Shown here: positions 25,974 to 34,207 of the stretch, piece after piece | How the letters are laid out: every line of letters begins with the position of its first letter | Position numbering within the stretch: position 1 is the stretch's first letter | Assembly: GCF_024347615.1 (NCBI RefSeq) | Contig: NZ_AP025509.1 | Coordinates: forward strand, 992,001 to 1,056,000 | DNA from: Vibrio splendidus | GTDB taxonomy: Bacteria > Pseudomonadota > Gammaproteobacteria > Enterobacterales > Vibrionaceae | Length of the DNA stretch: 64,000 bases | Direction of reading: 5' to 3' | The notes under the pieces: generated by a model | What the model saw: the letters and a program-made list of their open reading frames with translations, nothing else | Databases searched by the model: none | What the model was told of the DNA's origin: nothing | Program-made: the position numbers and the translations under genes

Positions 25974-27810
25974 GTATTACGCTGAAGACCAAGTTCTTCA
26001 AAATCGTAAAAAAGTACTGCTAAACCGAGAAAAAGCCCAACTCAATACCATCATGGGCGTGGTGAACTGTTACTTACGTGAATACGCGATACCAAAGAAA
26101 CAGGTTAATTGGCGCTACAGTTCTGCCTCTCTGCCTCAAACTTTGAAAAGAAACTACAACGCTCACCAACGCGTGGCCATTCACCTACCTCACCAAGATC
26201 AACCTCAGAAAAATGGTCTGATGGTTTTACCCGTTGAGTACATCAGTAAACTGGGGAAAGTGAAGCTCAGTGATACACCTTGGGCTAAAATGCCCGGCGC
26301 AGCTTGGTGCAAATTGGACGCAACGCAAACCCTGACGCTTCTACTCAGTTACCTAAAACAAGTGCTGACGATTCCATTCAATCACGAACTGATCGAGCAA
26401 ATGGAAAACAGTTTGTTGATCACCGAACAGTTCCTAAACTCAGACAGCTCACCTCAGCATCACAACGCGTTTATCGCATCAGAGCAATCGTTACTTTGGG
26501 GACATACTTTTCATCCAACGCCAAAGAGTCGTTCAGGGGTCAGTATCGATGATCTGCTAGCGTGTTCCCCTGAGGTTGGCGCTAAAGTTCCTCTCTATTG
26601 GTTTAAGGTCGACACCACGTTGCTTGATGTCTTGAGTTCAGATGACCGAACCTCACCAACGACCATGCTTGAACAACTTGCACCTGATGAAAACAATTCA
26701 GCAGGTACCATGCTTTACCCTTGTCACCCTTGGGAAAGTTACACACTTTTGCAAAACCCAGTGGTCAAAACGGCCATTGAACAAGGCAAAATCATCCCGC
26801 TTGGATTAGGTGGTGAAAAACTCTTACCCACTTCATCCGTGCGCACTCTGTACCACCCAGATATGGATTGGTTTGCTAAGTTCTCTATCAATGTACGTTT
26901 AACCAACTGCGTACGTAAAAACGCATGGTATGAGCTCGATAGTGCCGTTCAATTAACCTCGATTCTGCATCCCATCAAAGAGAGTGAACAGTTACGTAAT
27001 CCTGTATTCAAGGTAATGACTGAACCTTACGCGACCACATTGGATCTAGAGTCGGTTGCCGAGCAGGAACAAACTGATGTTATTAAAGCTCGCGAGTCGT
27101 TTGGTATTTTGTATCGAGAGAATTTCACCTTAAGCGAAACCGATATTTTGCAACCAACGTTAGCGGGTGCCCTCTTTGCTTACGATACAGACGGGAACAG
27201 CTGCATCGCCACTCAACTCAAACAAAAAGCGCAAACAACACAAAGCCAATATGACAATGTCGCCACGCTGTGGTTTGAGCGCTATCTGCATTGTTTGATT
27301 CCGGGCGTCTTTAACTACTACTTCAAACATGGGGTTGCGTTTGAACCGCACTTACAAAATACGTTGATTGGATTTGAAAAAGGCATGCCTTGCTGTGTAT
27401 GGATTCGAGACTTAGAAGGTACCAAGCTACTACGCGAGTTTTGGCCATCAGAAACACTTCAGCAACTTTCAGAGCGTGCTCGTCAATCGGTGTACTACAG
27501 CCGTGAGCAAGGTTGGAACCGTATTGGCTATTGCACCTTCATTAACAATATCAGCGAGGCCATTTTCTTTATCGCTGAGGGTAACTCGGCACTTGAGAAT
27601 ACGTTATGGGGAACTTTAAAAGACGCTATCGTCCGCTGGCAGTCTATCAATGGCCAGCAACCCGAACTAATGGCATTGCTTAACGATGGTCATTTCCCAA
27701 GCAAAAATAACTTCACAACACGTTTGATGCAAAATGCCGATAAAGAGTCCGGTTACACCCAAGTTGCAGCACCGTGGCCAACTCATTCAAAAGGAGTTCA
27801 CCATGCTTAA
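25945..27810 (+). CDS. pvsD: NRPS-independent siderophore synthetase
   Basis: A 621-residue IucA/IucC enzyme, the second synthetase in the locus. Motifs include LLWGHTFHPTPKSRSGVS near residue 185, holding the HPTPKSR ATP-binding signature, GTMLYPCHPWES near 255, and LPTSSVRTLYHP near 295. ECHP-like FNYYFKHGVAFEPHLQNTLIGFEKGMPCCVWIRDLEG lies in the C-terminal half. Known PvsD homologues join citrate and serine to make O-citryl-serine. ATG 25945 is preferred over an in-frame TTG at 25933; GGAC lies upstream. It overlaps pvsC by 29 bp in another frame. Confidence 0.92.
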   Translation: MLQTQLSPSEYYAEDQVLQNRKKVLLNREKAQLNTIMGVVNCYLREYAIPKKQVNWRYSSASLPQTLKRNYNAHQRVAIHLPHQDQPQKNGLMVLPVEYISKLGKVKLSDTPWAKMPGAAWCKLDATQTLTLLLSYLKQVLTIPFNHELIEQMENSLLITEQFLNSDSSPQHHNAFIASEQSLLWGHTFHPTPKSRSGVSIDDLLACSPEVGAKVPLYWFKVDTTLLDVLSSDDRTSPTTMLEQLAPDENNSAGTMLYPCHPWESYTLLQNPVVKTAIEQGKIIPLGLGGEKLLPTSSVRTLYHPDMDWFAKFSINVRLTNCVRKNAWYELDSAVQLTSILHPIKESEQLRNPVFKVMTEPYATTLDLESVAEQEQTDVIKARESFGILYRENFTLSETDILQPTLAGALFAYDTDGNSCIATQLKQKAQTTQSQYDNVATLWFERYLHCLIPGVFNYYFKHGVAFEPHLQNTLIGFEKGMPCCVWIRDLEGTKLLREFWPSETLQQLSERARQSVYYSREQGWNRIGYCTFINNISEAIFFIAEGNSALENTLWGTLKDAIVRWQSINGQQPELMALLNDGHFPSKNNFTTRLMQNADKESGYTQVAAPWPTHSKGVHHA

Positions 27811-29005
27811 TTCTCCTCAACTTTCAGCCTCTATCCATCAAGAAATCCAGCAATTGGCCAAGCAACAAACGCAACCATTATGTGCTTATCTTTATGATCT
27901 CGATGCATTGGAGCAGCACATTAAACAGATGCGCCATGTATTGCCAAAAAACGTAGAGCTATTTTACGCTGCGAAAGCGAATCCTTCAGAGCCGATACTG
28001 CGCACTTTAGCCCCTTATGTTGATGGTTTTGAAGCGGCATCAGGCGGAGAGCTTACACACCTCCACCAGCAACAACTCGACAAACCACTGATCTTTGGTG
28101 GCCCGGGGAAAATGCTAAGTGAACTGGAGCAAGCAATTGAACTCGATGTTGATGCGATTCATGTAGAGAGCCTCACTGAGTTACAACGCATTGGTTCTTT
28201 AACACAAAAGTTGAATCGACCTGCTTCGATCTTCCTGCGTATGAACATAGACATTGGTGACATCACACTTAGCAAATTAGCCATGGGAGGAAAGCCCACC
28301 CCGTTTGGTCTCGATGAGAGTGAGTTAAGTAATGCCTTGATGTACCTACGCGATTTCCCCTTAATAAAGCTGAAAGGCTTTCACTTCCATTTGATGTCAC
28401 ATCAACTCGACGTTGATCGCCACCTCGCCTTGATGCAACGCTATTTCCAAGTGGTCAAAGAGTGGAAAAAAACGTTCTCACTCGATGAGTTGATCATCAA
28501 CCTCGGTGGAGGTATGGGGATCAATTACCAAAACCCTAAACAACATTTTCCTTGGATGGAGTTCTGCGACAAATTGGAGTTCCTGATTTCCAAGGAACAT
28601 TTACAAGATTGGAAGCTGCGTTTTGAATGTGGCCGCTACATCTCTGCACCTTGTGGCTATTACGTAATGGAGGTCTTGGATATTAAACAAAATCTTGGCG
28701 AGCATTTTGTGATTGCCCGTGGTGGCACGCATCATTTCCGTACTCCGGCAGCGCAAAGCCATGACCACCCTTTTGCAATCGTGAAAAGTAATCAGCAACC
28801 CACGATTTCACATCCGATAAACCATGCCACAGCCACGTTGGTTGGACAGCTTTGTACACCAAAAGATGTTCTGGCACGAAATCAACATATCGAGCAAGTC
28901 GATATCGGTGACTATGTGGTGTTCACTCTAGCAGGCGCTTATGCTTGGAACATCTCGCATCAAAACTTCTTAATGCATGAACCTCCAGTGTTTCATTATT
29001 TCTAA
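27803..29005 (+). CDS. pvsE: PLP-dependent decarboxylase of vibrioferrin synthesis
   Basis: A 400-residue fold-III decarboxylase related to DAP/ornithine decarboxylases. The PLP lysine is in ELFYAAKANPSEPILR near residue 52. GFHFHLMSHQLDVD near 195 provides the ring-stacking His, and ELIINLGGGMGINY near 235 is the phosphate-binding glycine loop. FECGRYISAPCGYYV near 275 and the late CTPKDVLARN cysteine region complete the site. It probably decarboxylates the seryl unit to the ethanolamine moiety. ATG 27803 has a perfect AAGGAG and overlaps pvsD by 8 nt. Last gene of the operon. Confidence 0.93.
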   Translation: MLNSPQLSASIHQEIQQLAKQQTQPLCAYLYDLDALEQHIKQMRHVLPKNVELFYAAKANPSEPILRTLAPYVDGFEAASGGELTHLHQQQLDKPLIFGGPGKMLSELEQAIELDVDAIHVESLTELQRIGSLTQKLNRPASIFLRMNIDIGDITLSKLAMGGKPTPFGLDESELSNALMYLRDFPLIKLKGFHFHLMSHQLDVDRHLALMQRYFQVVKEWKKTFSLDELIINLGGGMGINYQNPKQHFPWMEFCDKLEFLISKEHLQDWKLRFECGRYISAPCGYYVMEVLDIKQNLGEHFVIARGGTHHFRTPAAQSHDHPFAIVKSNQQPTISHPINHATATLVGQLCTPKDVLARNQHIEQVDIGDYVVFTLAGAYAWNISHQNFLMHEPPVFHYF

Positions 29006-29099
29006 GCGTCCCGCTGTGCTCGATGATTCCTAACTGATAGTTAGAGTTGAAACTCCATAGAGCCAGCTAAAGACACTAAATATAAAAGGCACTCAATAA

Positions 29100-29135
29100 A
29101 AAGGCGTTGGCAAACTCAGGTCTGCTAACGCCTTT
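29100..29135 (+). terminator. Terminator of the pvsABCDE operon
   Basis: AAAGGCGTT-GCA pairs with TGC-AACGCCTTT around a 10-nt loop, about 95 nt after pvsE, followed by a pyrimidine-rich tail. Confidence 0.8.
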
Positions 29136-29280
29136 CTTCTGTTTATCGTAGCCCTTTTGCCAAACAGCTAAGGTGATTGAACACTCGACTCCCCACTGTG
29201 ATCGTAATGCAGAACCAAACCGTAGTTAATTGAAATACAAATACTTAGCATTTTTATCGACTACTCAGCGGGATCAAAAC

Positions 29281-29547
29281 ATGGACAACAGAATCACCAT
29301 TTTAGAGTTTCTCAGAGTGTTCGATAGCATTCGCTCCTCGGGCAAGCAATTGGATAGCAAATATCAATTGGGAGAGATGGTAGCGTGGCACGATTACGAT
29401 GGTTACACCTGTTGGTTGAGCTACAGAGACGTTACGGTAACCCTGATGTTCCACGGCTCATTGAAGATCGAATACGACAAGGCGTCGAACTATGAAGACT
29501 TCATCAATCGTTGTTTAGCTATGCTTGAAACTGAGCCTTCACCGTAA
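29281..29547 (+). CDS. DUF3081-like small protein
   Basis: An 88-residue soluble protein. Its pattern fits a family of short gammaproteobacterial proteins known as DUF3081, of unknown function: an N-terminal helix ILEFLRVFDSIRSSGKQLDSKYQL, then MVAWHDYDGYTCWLSYRDVTVTLMFHG, rich in aromatic residues. I chose ATG 29281; the frame is open further to 29230 but that part reads unlike the family. It precedes the CIA30 gene by about 60 bp and may share its transcript. Confidence 0.6.
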   Translation: MDNRITILEFLRVFDSIRSSGKQLDSKYQLGEMVAWHDYDGYTCWLSYRDVTVTLMFHGSLKIEYDKASNYEDFINRCLAMLETEPSP

Positions 29548-29605
29548 ACTACCCATAACTAGCGAGTAAATAACGCATCGCTATGGAGAAGCAGTGGAGA
29601 AAATC

Positions 29606-30229
29606 ATGAACAGAACCAAATGTAAAACGCTGTTACCCCTTAGGTTAACCACACCTTTACTCCTTCTACTCAGCCTACATTCGTTAAGTCTTAAGGCTGA
29701 AGCAATAGGGACAAACATGATCGACTTTACACAAGCTAGTGAGCATCAAAACTGGACAGTAACCAACGACGATGTAATGGGTGGCATCTCAACAGGCGAG
29801 CTCATTTATCTTGATAATATGAGTCGATTTAGGGGCGAGCTATCGTTAGAAAACAATGGGGGGTTCAGTTCTGTAAAGCGCTCCATTGAATCACCTACCC
29901 ATGAAATAGATAGCGTAGAACTAGTATTCGTTGGTGATGGTCGCACCTACCAACTGAGGTTCACAACATCGAAGGATGGCAATCGAGTTCAATACAAACA
30001 CGATTTCGATACGATGAAGGGAAAGCAGTTTAACAAGGCGTTCCACTTCGATGATTTTCAAGCGGTGTTCAGAGGTCGGCTACTGAGCGATGCGCCGGAA
30101 CTTAAGGCACAAGACATCAAACAAATCGGCTTTTTGATTGCAGACAAACAGCCCTCGTTTTTTGAGCTAGACCTAATACAGCTTCACTTCAAAACATCGA
30201 AATCTATCACATCACCAGAAGCTGACTAA
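29606..30229 (+). CDS. CIA30/NDUFAF1-like exported protein
   Basis: About 207 residues with a signal peptide (hydrophobic run LTTPLLLLLSLHSLSL, cut near AEA at about residue 33). The mature part shows the CIA30 jelly-roll-like pattern: IDFTQASEHQNWTVTNDDVMGGISTG, RGELSLENNGGFSSVKR, and YQLRFTTSKDGNRVQYKHDF. Eukaryotic CIA30 assists complex I assembly, but the bacterial homologues have no settled role. ATG 29606 has GGAG 6 nt upstream; a GTG 12 nt earlier is the alternative. Confidence 0.75.
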   Translation: MNRTKCKTLLPLRLTTPLLLLLSLHSLSLKAEAIGTNMIDFTQASEHQNWTVTNDDVMGGISTGELIYLDNMSRFRGELSLENNGGFSSVKRSIESPTHEIDSVELVFVGDGRTYQLRFTTSKDGNRVQYKHDFDTMKGKQFNKAFHFDDFQAVFRGRLLSDAPELKAQDIKQIGFLIADKQPSFFELDLIQLHFKTSKSITSPEAD

Positions 30230-30243
30230 ACTGAAAACAAACA

Positions 30244-30288
30244 AAAGCCCCTGATACCTTTTGACTAGCAATCAGATATCAGGGGCTT
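30244..30288. terminator. Bidirectional terminator
   Basis: AAGCCCCTGATA pairs with TATCAGGGGCTT, 12 bp, around a loop of about 20 nt, between convergent genes. Confidence 0.8.
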
Positions 30289-30298
30289 CTTCTATTTA

Positions 30299-30348
30299 AA
30301 CCGTCAACAATTCAAAACAACGGCGGATTAAAACATCAGCAATTAGTA
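30299..30348 (-). repeat. Degenerate 16-17-nt repeat spanning the oxidoreductase stop codon
   Basis: Three adjacent units on the plus strand start at 30299 (AACCGTCAACAATTCAA), 30316 (AACAACGGCGGATTAA) and 30332 (AACATCAGCAATTAGTA). The last holds the gene's stop (TTA at 30343-30345). They are more diverged than the other repeats of this kind in the window. Confidence 0.5.
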
Positions 30349-31368
30349 TTTGATAGCTGTTTTACCAATCGAGGCACTGCTTTCAATACGTTGGTGTGCA
30401 TCTTTGATTGTATCCACACTAAAGCCATTTAGGGTCGTGGTTAGCGTCGTTTTAATACGTCCCGCATCAATCAGGTTCGCAGCTTGGAATAAGATGTCTT
30501 GCTGCTTCTGGATATCTTCAGTGTTAAACAGTGAACGTGTAAACATCAGTTCCCAAACAAAGCCTGCTGATTTACCTTGCAGCGCTGATAAGTCAATGCC
30601 ACCGTCAAACTCTACGATCGAACTGATCATGCCTTGCGGTGCAATCAGCTCAACCATCGCATCCCAGTGCCCTTTGGTATCCGCAACATTGAAAATGTAG
30701 TCGACATGTTGAATGCCTTGCTCTCGCACAGACTCGACAAGGTTACGGTGGTTCACCACATGATCCGCCCCCATATCCCTTACCCACTGCTCCGTTGCAG
30801 GCCTTGAAGCTGTTGCGATAACATTTAAGTTGGTCAGTTGCTTAGCCAGTTGAATCGTAATTGAACCTACACCGCCTGCTCCACCAATGATCAGGATAGA
30901 CTTTTTCTCTTCAGGACGAACACGCAGGCGGTCAAACAACGCTTCCCATGCCGTAAGCGTTGCTAGAGGCATAACGGCTGCAGCTTCATCAGAAAGGCTC
31001 TTCGGCGCTTTAGCGGTAATACGGTAGTCCACAGCTTGGTATTCGGCATTAGCGCCCATACGAGTTACGTCACCTGCATAGTAGACACGGTCACCGACTT
31101 CGAAGCCTTCAACGTCAGCACCTTTGCCAACAACTTCACCGACTGCGTCATAACCCAAGACTTTTGGTTGTTCGAGTGTTTTGTCTTTGGCACTACGAAT
31201 ACGAATTTTTGCGTCAGCAGGGTTAATCGAAGTCGCGCTTACTTTTACCAGCAAGTCATTATTTTTTAGTGCTGGCAGACTCGTTTCAAACTCAAATAAA
31301 CTGTCTTGCTCTGTAATCGCAAGTGATTGAGTAAATCCGATAGCTTTCATTTTTGATGGTACTGACAT
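30343..31368 (-). CDS. Zinc-type alcohol dehydrogenase-like / quinone oxidoreductase (MDR)
   Basis: A 341-residue medium-chain reductase. The GroES-like N-terminus has NNDLLVKVSATSINPADAKIR and VLGYDAVGEVVGKG. The Rossmann domain has ILIIGGAGGVGSITIQLAKQL near residue 155 with the AxxGxxG NADPH fingerprint. There is no structural-zinc Cys cluster, so it belongs to the zinc-free quinone/enone-reductase group (ZADH family). The substrate is unknown; reduction of quinones or enones is typical. AAGGAG lies 8 nt before the ATG. It is alone between a convergent and a co-directional gene. Confidence 0.88.
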   Translation of the reverse strand: MSVPSKMKAIGFTQSLAITEQDSLFEFETSLPALKNNDLLVKVSATSINPADAKIRIRSAKDKTLEQPKVLGYDAVGEVVGKGADVEGFEVGDRVYYAGDVTRMGANAEYQAVDYRITAKAPKSLSDEAAAVMPLATLTAWEALFDRLRVRPEEKKSILIIGGAGGVGSITIQLAKQLTNLNVIATASRPATEQWVRDMGADHVVNHRNLVESVREQGIQHVDYIFNVADTKGHWDAMVELIAPQGMISSIVEFDGGIDLSALQGKSAGFVWELMFTRSLFNTEDIQKQQDILFQAANLIDAGRIKTTLTTTLNGFSVDTIKDAHQRIESSASIGKTAIKY

Positions 31369-31524
31369 TGTGCTTTCTCCTTGAATTAGACGAGTTAATC
31401 TTAGTCAATTCTCACTCTAGATAAACCGCCTAATATTTGAATAATTCTCAAATAATTTTTGATAATGGTGTTACCGCTATCTGGGTAATGCAGACATCTA
31501 ACTACATTGCCAACGGCTTAGAGG

Positions 31525-32310
31525 TTAAATAAGGCCGTTCTCAATCAACCAATCATGTGTCACTTGATCTTGTGGTTTACCTTCACGGCAAACTTTGTAA
31601 TCCAGATCTGCGATGATGTCGTTCGAGAAGCGTAGGGAGTCCAACTTCTGAATCTGTTGTTCGCTGAACAGATGCTTCTTGTCGTCTCTTAAAAGAAGCA
31701 CTGCTCTGTCCACAATTCCAAGTAGGCCTTTTGGTTCTTTGAGTTCACGAATATCGTAACGATAGTGCAAAAACTGAGGTTTCCACAGTGGCACTACCAC
31801 CCACTCTTTGTTTGCGACCGCACTTTCAAAGGCACTGAAACAATCGTCTTCACTGCCAGGAAAGAACTGGTAGCCGGCATCGCTCAGGCCATAGTCTTTC
31901 ATCACCTGGATAGAGAAGCGTGTGATGCCAGCGCCGGGGTTGATACCTTGGATGGTCGAGTTCATTTTCTCGACCACTTCGGCTTTTAATAAATCAGAGA
32001 CTTCAGAAACCGCCGCTTCAGGCACATAGTCTGGTAAACCCCACAAGGCATAAGGTTCATAATGAAGCCCAAGCTCGATAAGCGGCTCAACTTCTTCAAC
32101 GCCAGCTTTGTAGATACCGTGACTTGATGGCAACCACGCAGAAGAAAGCATATCCACTTGGCCTGTTTTCAGCTTTTCAAAGTTCTCCTGATGTGGAGAG
32201 AAAATGCGCTCTACCTCAAAGCCCATGGCTTTCAATACATTGGCAGCCAATGATGCAGTCGTACGGTGGAACGACAAATCCGTTACACCCATTATGATTT
32301 TCTTAGTCAT
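31525..32310 (-). CDS. OpuAC-like glycine-betaine-type binding protein without signal peptide
   Basis: A 261-residue protein matching the substrate-binding OpuAC fold: KIIMGVTDLSFHRTTASLAANVLKAMGFEVE opens lobe 1, VDMLSSAWLPSSHGIYK holds the SxWLP motif, and NPGAGITRFSIQVMKDYGL plus KEWVVVPLWKPQFLHYRYDIREL belong to the hinge and lobe 2. Normally such proteins are exported and bind betaine or choline through aromatic residues. Here the frame begins at MTKKIIMGV with no hydrophobic leader or lipobox, so it should stay in the cytoplasm. No ABC permease or ATPase gene adjoins. It diverges from the LysR gene at 32560. Confidence 0.8.
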   Translation of the reverse strand: MTKKIIMGVTDLSFHRTTASLAANVLKAMGFEVERIFSPHQENFEKLKTGQVDMLSSAWLPSSHGIYKAGVEEVEPLIELGLHYEPYALWGLPDYVPEAAVSEVSDLLKAEVVEKMNSTIQGINPGAGITRFSIQVMKDYGLSDAGYQFFPGSEDDCFSAFESAVANKEWVVVPLWKPQFLHYRYDIRELKEPKGLLGIVDRAVLLLRDDKKHLFSEQQIQKLDSLRFSNDIIADLDYKVCREGKPQDQVTHDWLIENGLI

Positions 32311-32559
32311 CTTGTCCCCCTAGATCGTAGGCTTCGTTCATACAGTGTGTACTGAGCTACGTTGTCGATAGGGGAAATGATAGTGAGAAAATTACTAATG
32401 AAAAACAGCCTCATATTTGAATTATTATCAAATTAGTTTTGACAATTAAGTGTTTGAAGCTAACTTAGAAGCGATAATTAGAGATAACCCATCTGCAGAT
32501 TGTGATGGGGAAATATTCCAACACCATGTTTAGAACATAATTCAATACAGGTAGATAAC

Positions 32560-33492
32560 ATGCTTCTTGAAGACTTACAGGTCATTTTGAAAGTGGCGGA
32601 ATTTCGCAGTATTACTGCAGCAGCCACCAACCTAGACATGCGTACGGCTACCGCAAGCGCTGCCGTCAAACGTGTTGAAGCGGCACTGGGGGCGGAGTTG
32701 TTTGTAAGAACCACGCGCCACCTAAGGCTCTCTTCAGCAGGTGAACGCTATTTACCTGAGTGTGAACAAGCCTTAAAAATGTTGGAGCAAGCGAAGCTCA
32801 ACATGCGCGAAGAGCTCGGTATTGTTGATGGTGAAATTCGAATTGCGCTTTCATCGGATCTAGGACGCAACCTAATCACGCCTTGGCTTGATGAGTTCTT
32901 GCTTGAATACCCAAAGGCGACGCTTCGTACTAGCATCAGCGATAGTAATATCGACTTCTACCGAGATTCCGTCGATATGGCACTGCGTTACGGTTCCCCT
33001 ACCGATGCGAACATGTATGGTTTCAAGATATGCGATGTGCCGAGGATATTGTGTGCGGCTCCTGAATACTTGGCTGAAATGGGCACACCAAAACACCCGA
33101 GTGACTTAGCTCAGCACAATGGTTTGCTTTACCAACTTCATGACATATTGCAAGACGAGTGGGTGTTTAACGACGGTACTCAAGATCATAAAGTGAAACT
33201 AAAAGGAAATCGCGCTTCGAACGACGCAGACCTTGTAAGACGTTGGTGTATCGCAAGTAAAGGAGTGGCAATAAAATCTTGCCTAGACATGTCACGTCAT
33301 CTGCTTTCAGGCGAAGTGGTTAAAGTCATGCCTGAGTTTAAGCCCACCCCTACCGAGCTGTGGTTAGTGTGTCCAAGTCGTCAATCCATCACCCCTACGG
33401 TGCGACTACTGAGAGATCTGTTCCGCGATAAAACTGCGGAGATCCTTTCGCAACTTAGTGAGCAAGGCATTATAGAAAGTAAAATATCATAG
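32560..33492 (+). CDS. LysR-family transcriptional regulator
   Basis: A 310-residue protein. HTH at residues 1-60: LEDLQVILKVAEFRSITAAATNLDMRTATASAAVKRVEAAL. The effector domain starts near residue 90 (GEIRIALSSDLGRNLITPWLDEFL) and resembles the CrgA/DsdC-type group. It is divergent from the OpuAC-like gene with about 250 bp between starts and may regulate it. The next plus-strand feature is a terminator, so it is monocistronic. Confidence 0.85.
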   Translation: MLLEDLQVILKVAEFRSITAAATNLDMRTATASAAVKRVEAALGAELFVRTTRHLRLSSAGERYLPECEQALKMLEQAKLNMREELGIVDGEIRIALSSDLGRNLITPWLDEFLLEYPKATLRTSISDSNIDFYRDSVDMALRYGSPTDANMYGFKICDVPRILCAAPEYLAEMGTPKHPSDLAQHNGLLYQLHDILQDEWVFNDGTQDHKVKLKGNRASNDADLVRRWCIASKGVAIKSCLDMSRHLLSGEVVKVMPEFKPTPTELWLVCPSRQSITPTVRLLRDLFRDKTAEILSQLSEQGIIESKIS

Positions 33493-33531
33493 GATCTAAT
33501 GCAGCTTAGAGATAAGAAATAGAGATACAAA

Positions 33532-33566
33532 AAAGCGTTAGCGAACTTCAATTCGCTAACGCCTTT
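33532..33566 (+). terminator. Terminator after the LysR gene
   Basis: GCGTTAGCGAA pairs with TTCGCTAACGC, 11 bp, with a short loop and an A run before. The run after it (CTTTAAT) is modest. Confidence 0.8.
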
Positions 33567-33647
33567 AATCATTTGAACATCATATGGGTATGATGAACAT
33601 ACTAACTTTATTGCAAGTACTTGGTTTAATAACCTTAATACAAGAGT

Positions 33648-34037
33648 TTAGTTTGACTCGTCTTCAACAACGTCACAACCTGCACAGCACTGAAGAGCAA
33701 TTTCATGTTCGAAGGTGATGGTGTCTTCGCCTTCTTCTAGTAGCTCTGCGATTTCATCCGCGACTTCTTTCTCATCATCCGCTTCAATTTCGCTTACTAG
33801 CTCTTCTTCTGAATAACCGAAGAAGTTAAGCAATAGGTACTCACGAGCTTCCTCTTTAGTACATACCACATTTGCTGAAAGATCAGGTGTAATCTCACCT
33901 TGCGCAAGCGTCGCTGTCAGTTGAGCTATCACGTCTTCTTTCATCGCAGGCGTTAACCAACCAAGATCAGTACTTACCGTCGTTTTTTTACAGTCGAAGC
34001 AAGGCAGTTGATGAAAATAGTATTGAAAGGTAGTCAT
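33648..34037 (-). CDS. Acidic hypothetical protein with CxxC and CCxxC motifs
   Basis: A 129-residue protein I cannot name. An N-terminal LPCFDCKKT and C-terminal LQCCAGCDVVEDE offer four to five cysteines that could hold one zinc ion or an Fe-S cluster between the two ends. The middle is very acidic: EEELVSEIEADDEKEVADEIAELLEEGED. There is no signal peptide or membrane segment. I chose ATG 34037 because the residues before it look unstructured and the ribosome-binding sequence, though weak, fits. It is divergent from nothing nearby and follows the BenE gene on the same strand. Confidence 0.65.
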   Translation of the reverse strand: MTTFQYYFHQLPCFDCKKTTVSTDLGWLTPAMKEDVIAQLTATLAQGEITPDLSANVVCTKEEAREYLLLNFFGYSEEELVSEIEADDEKEVADEIAELLEEGEDTITFEHEIALQCCAGCDVVEDESN

Positions 34038-34207
34038 AAGTAATTTCTTCTTTAAATGTTGTATAGCGAGATTATGCGCGTTTTGTAGCAAAATACTATC
34101 TCAATCACAACCTAAGGCTGGTTCGAACTGAATATTTGTACCAAGCACAAAGCACCATGATGACTACTGATAAATTTAAGGCCTCGTTCACTAGGGACAT
34201 CATCTCA

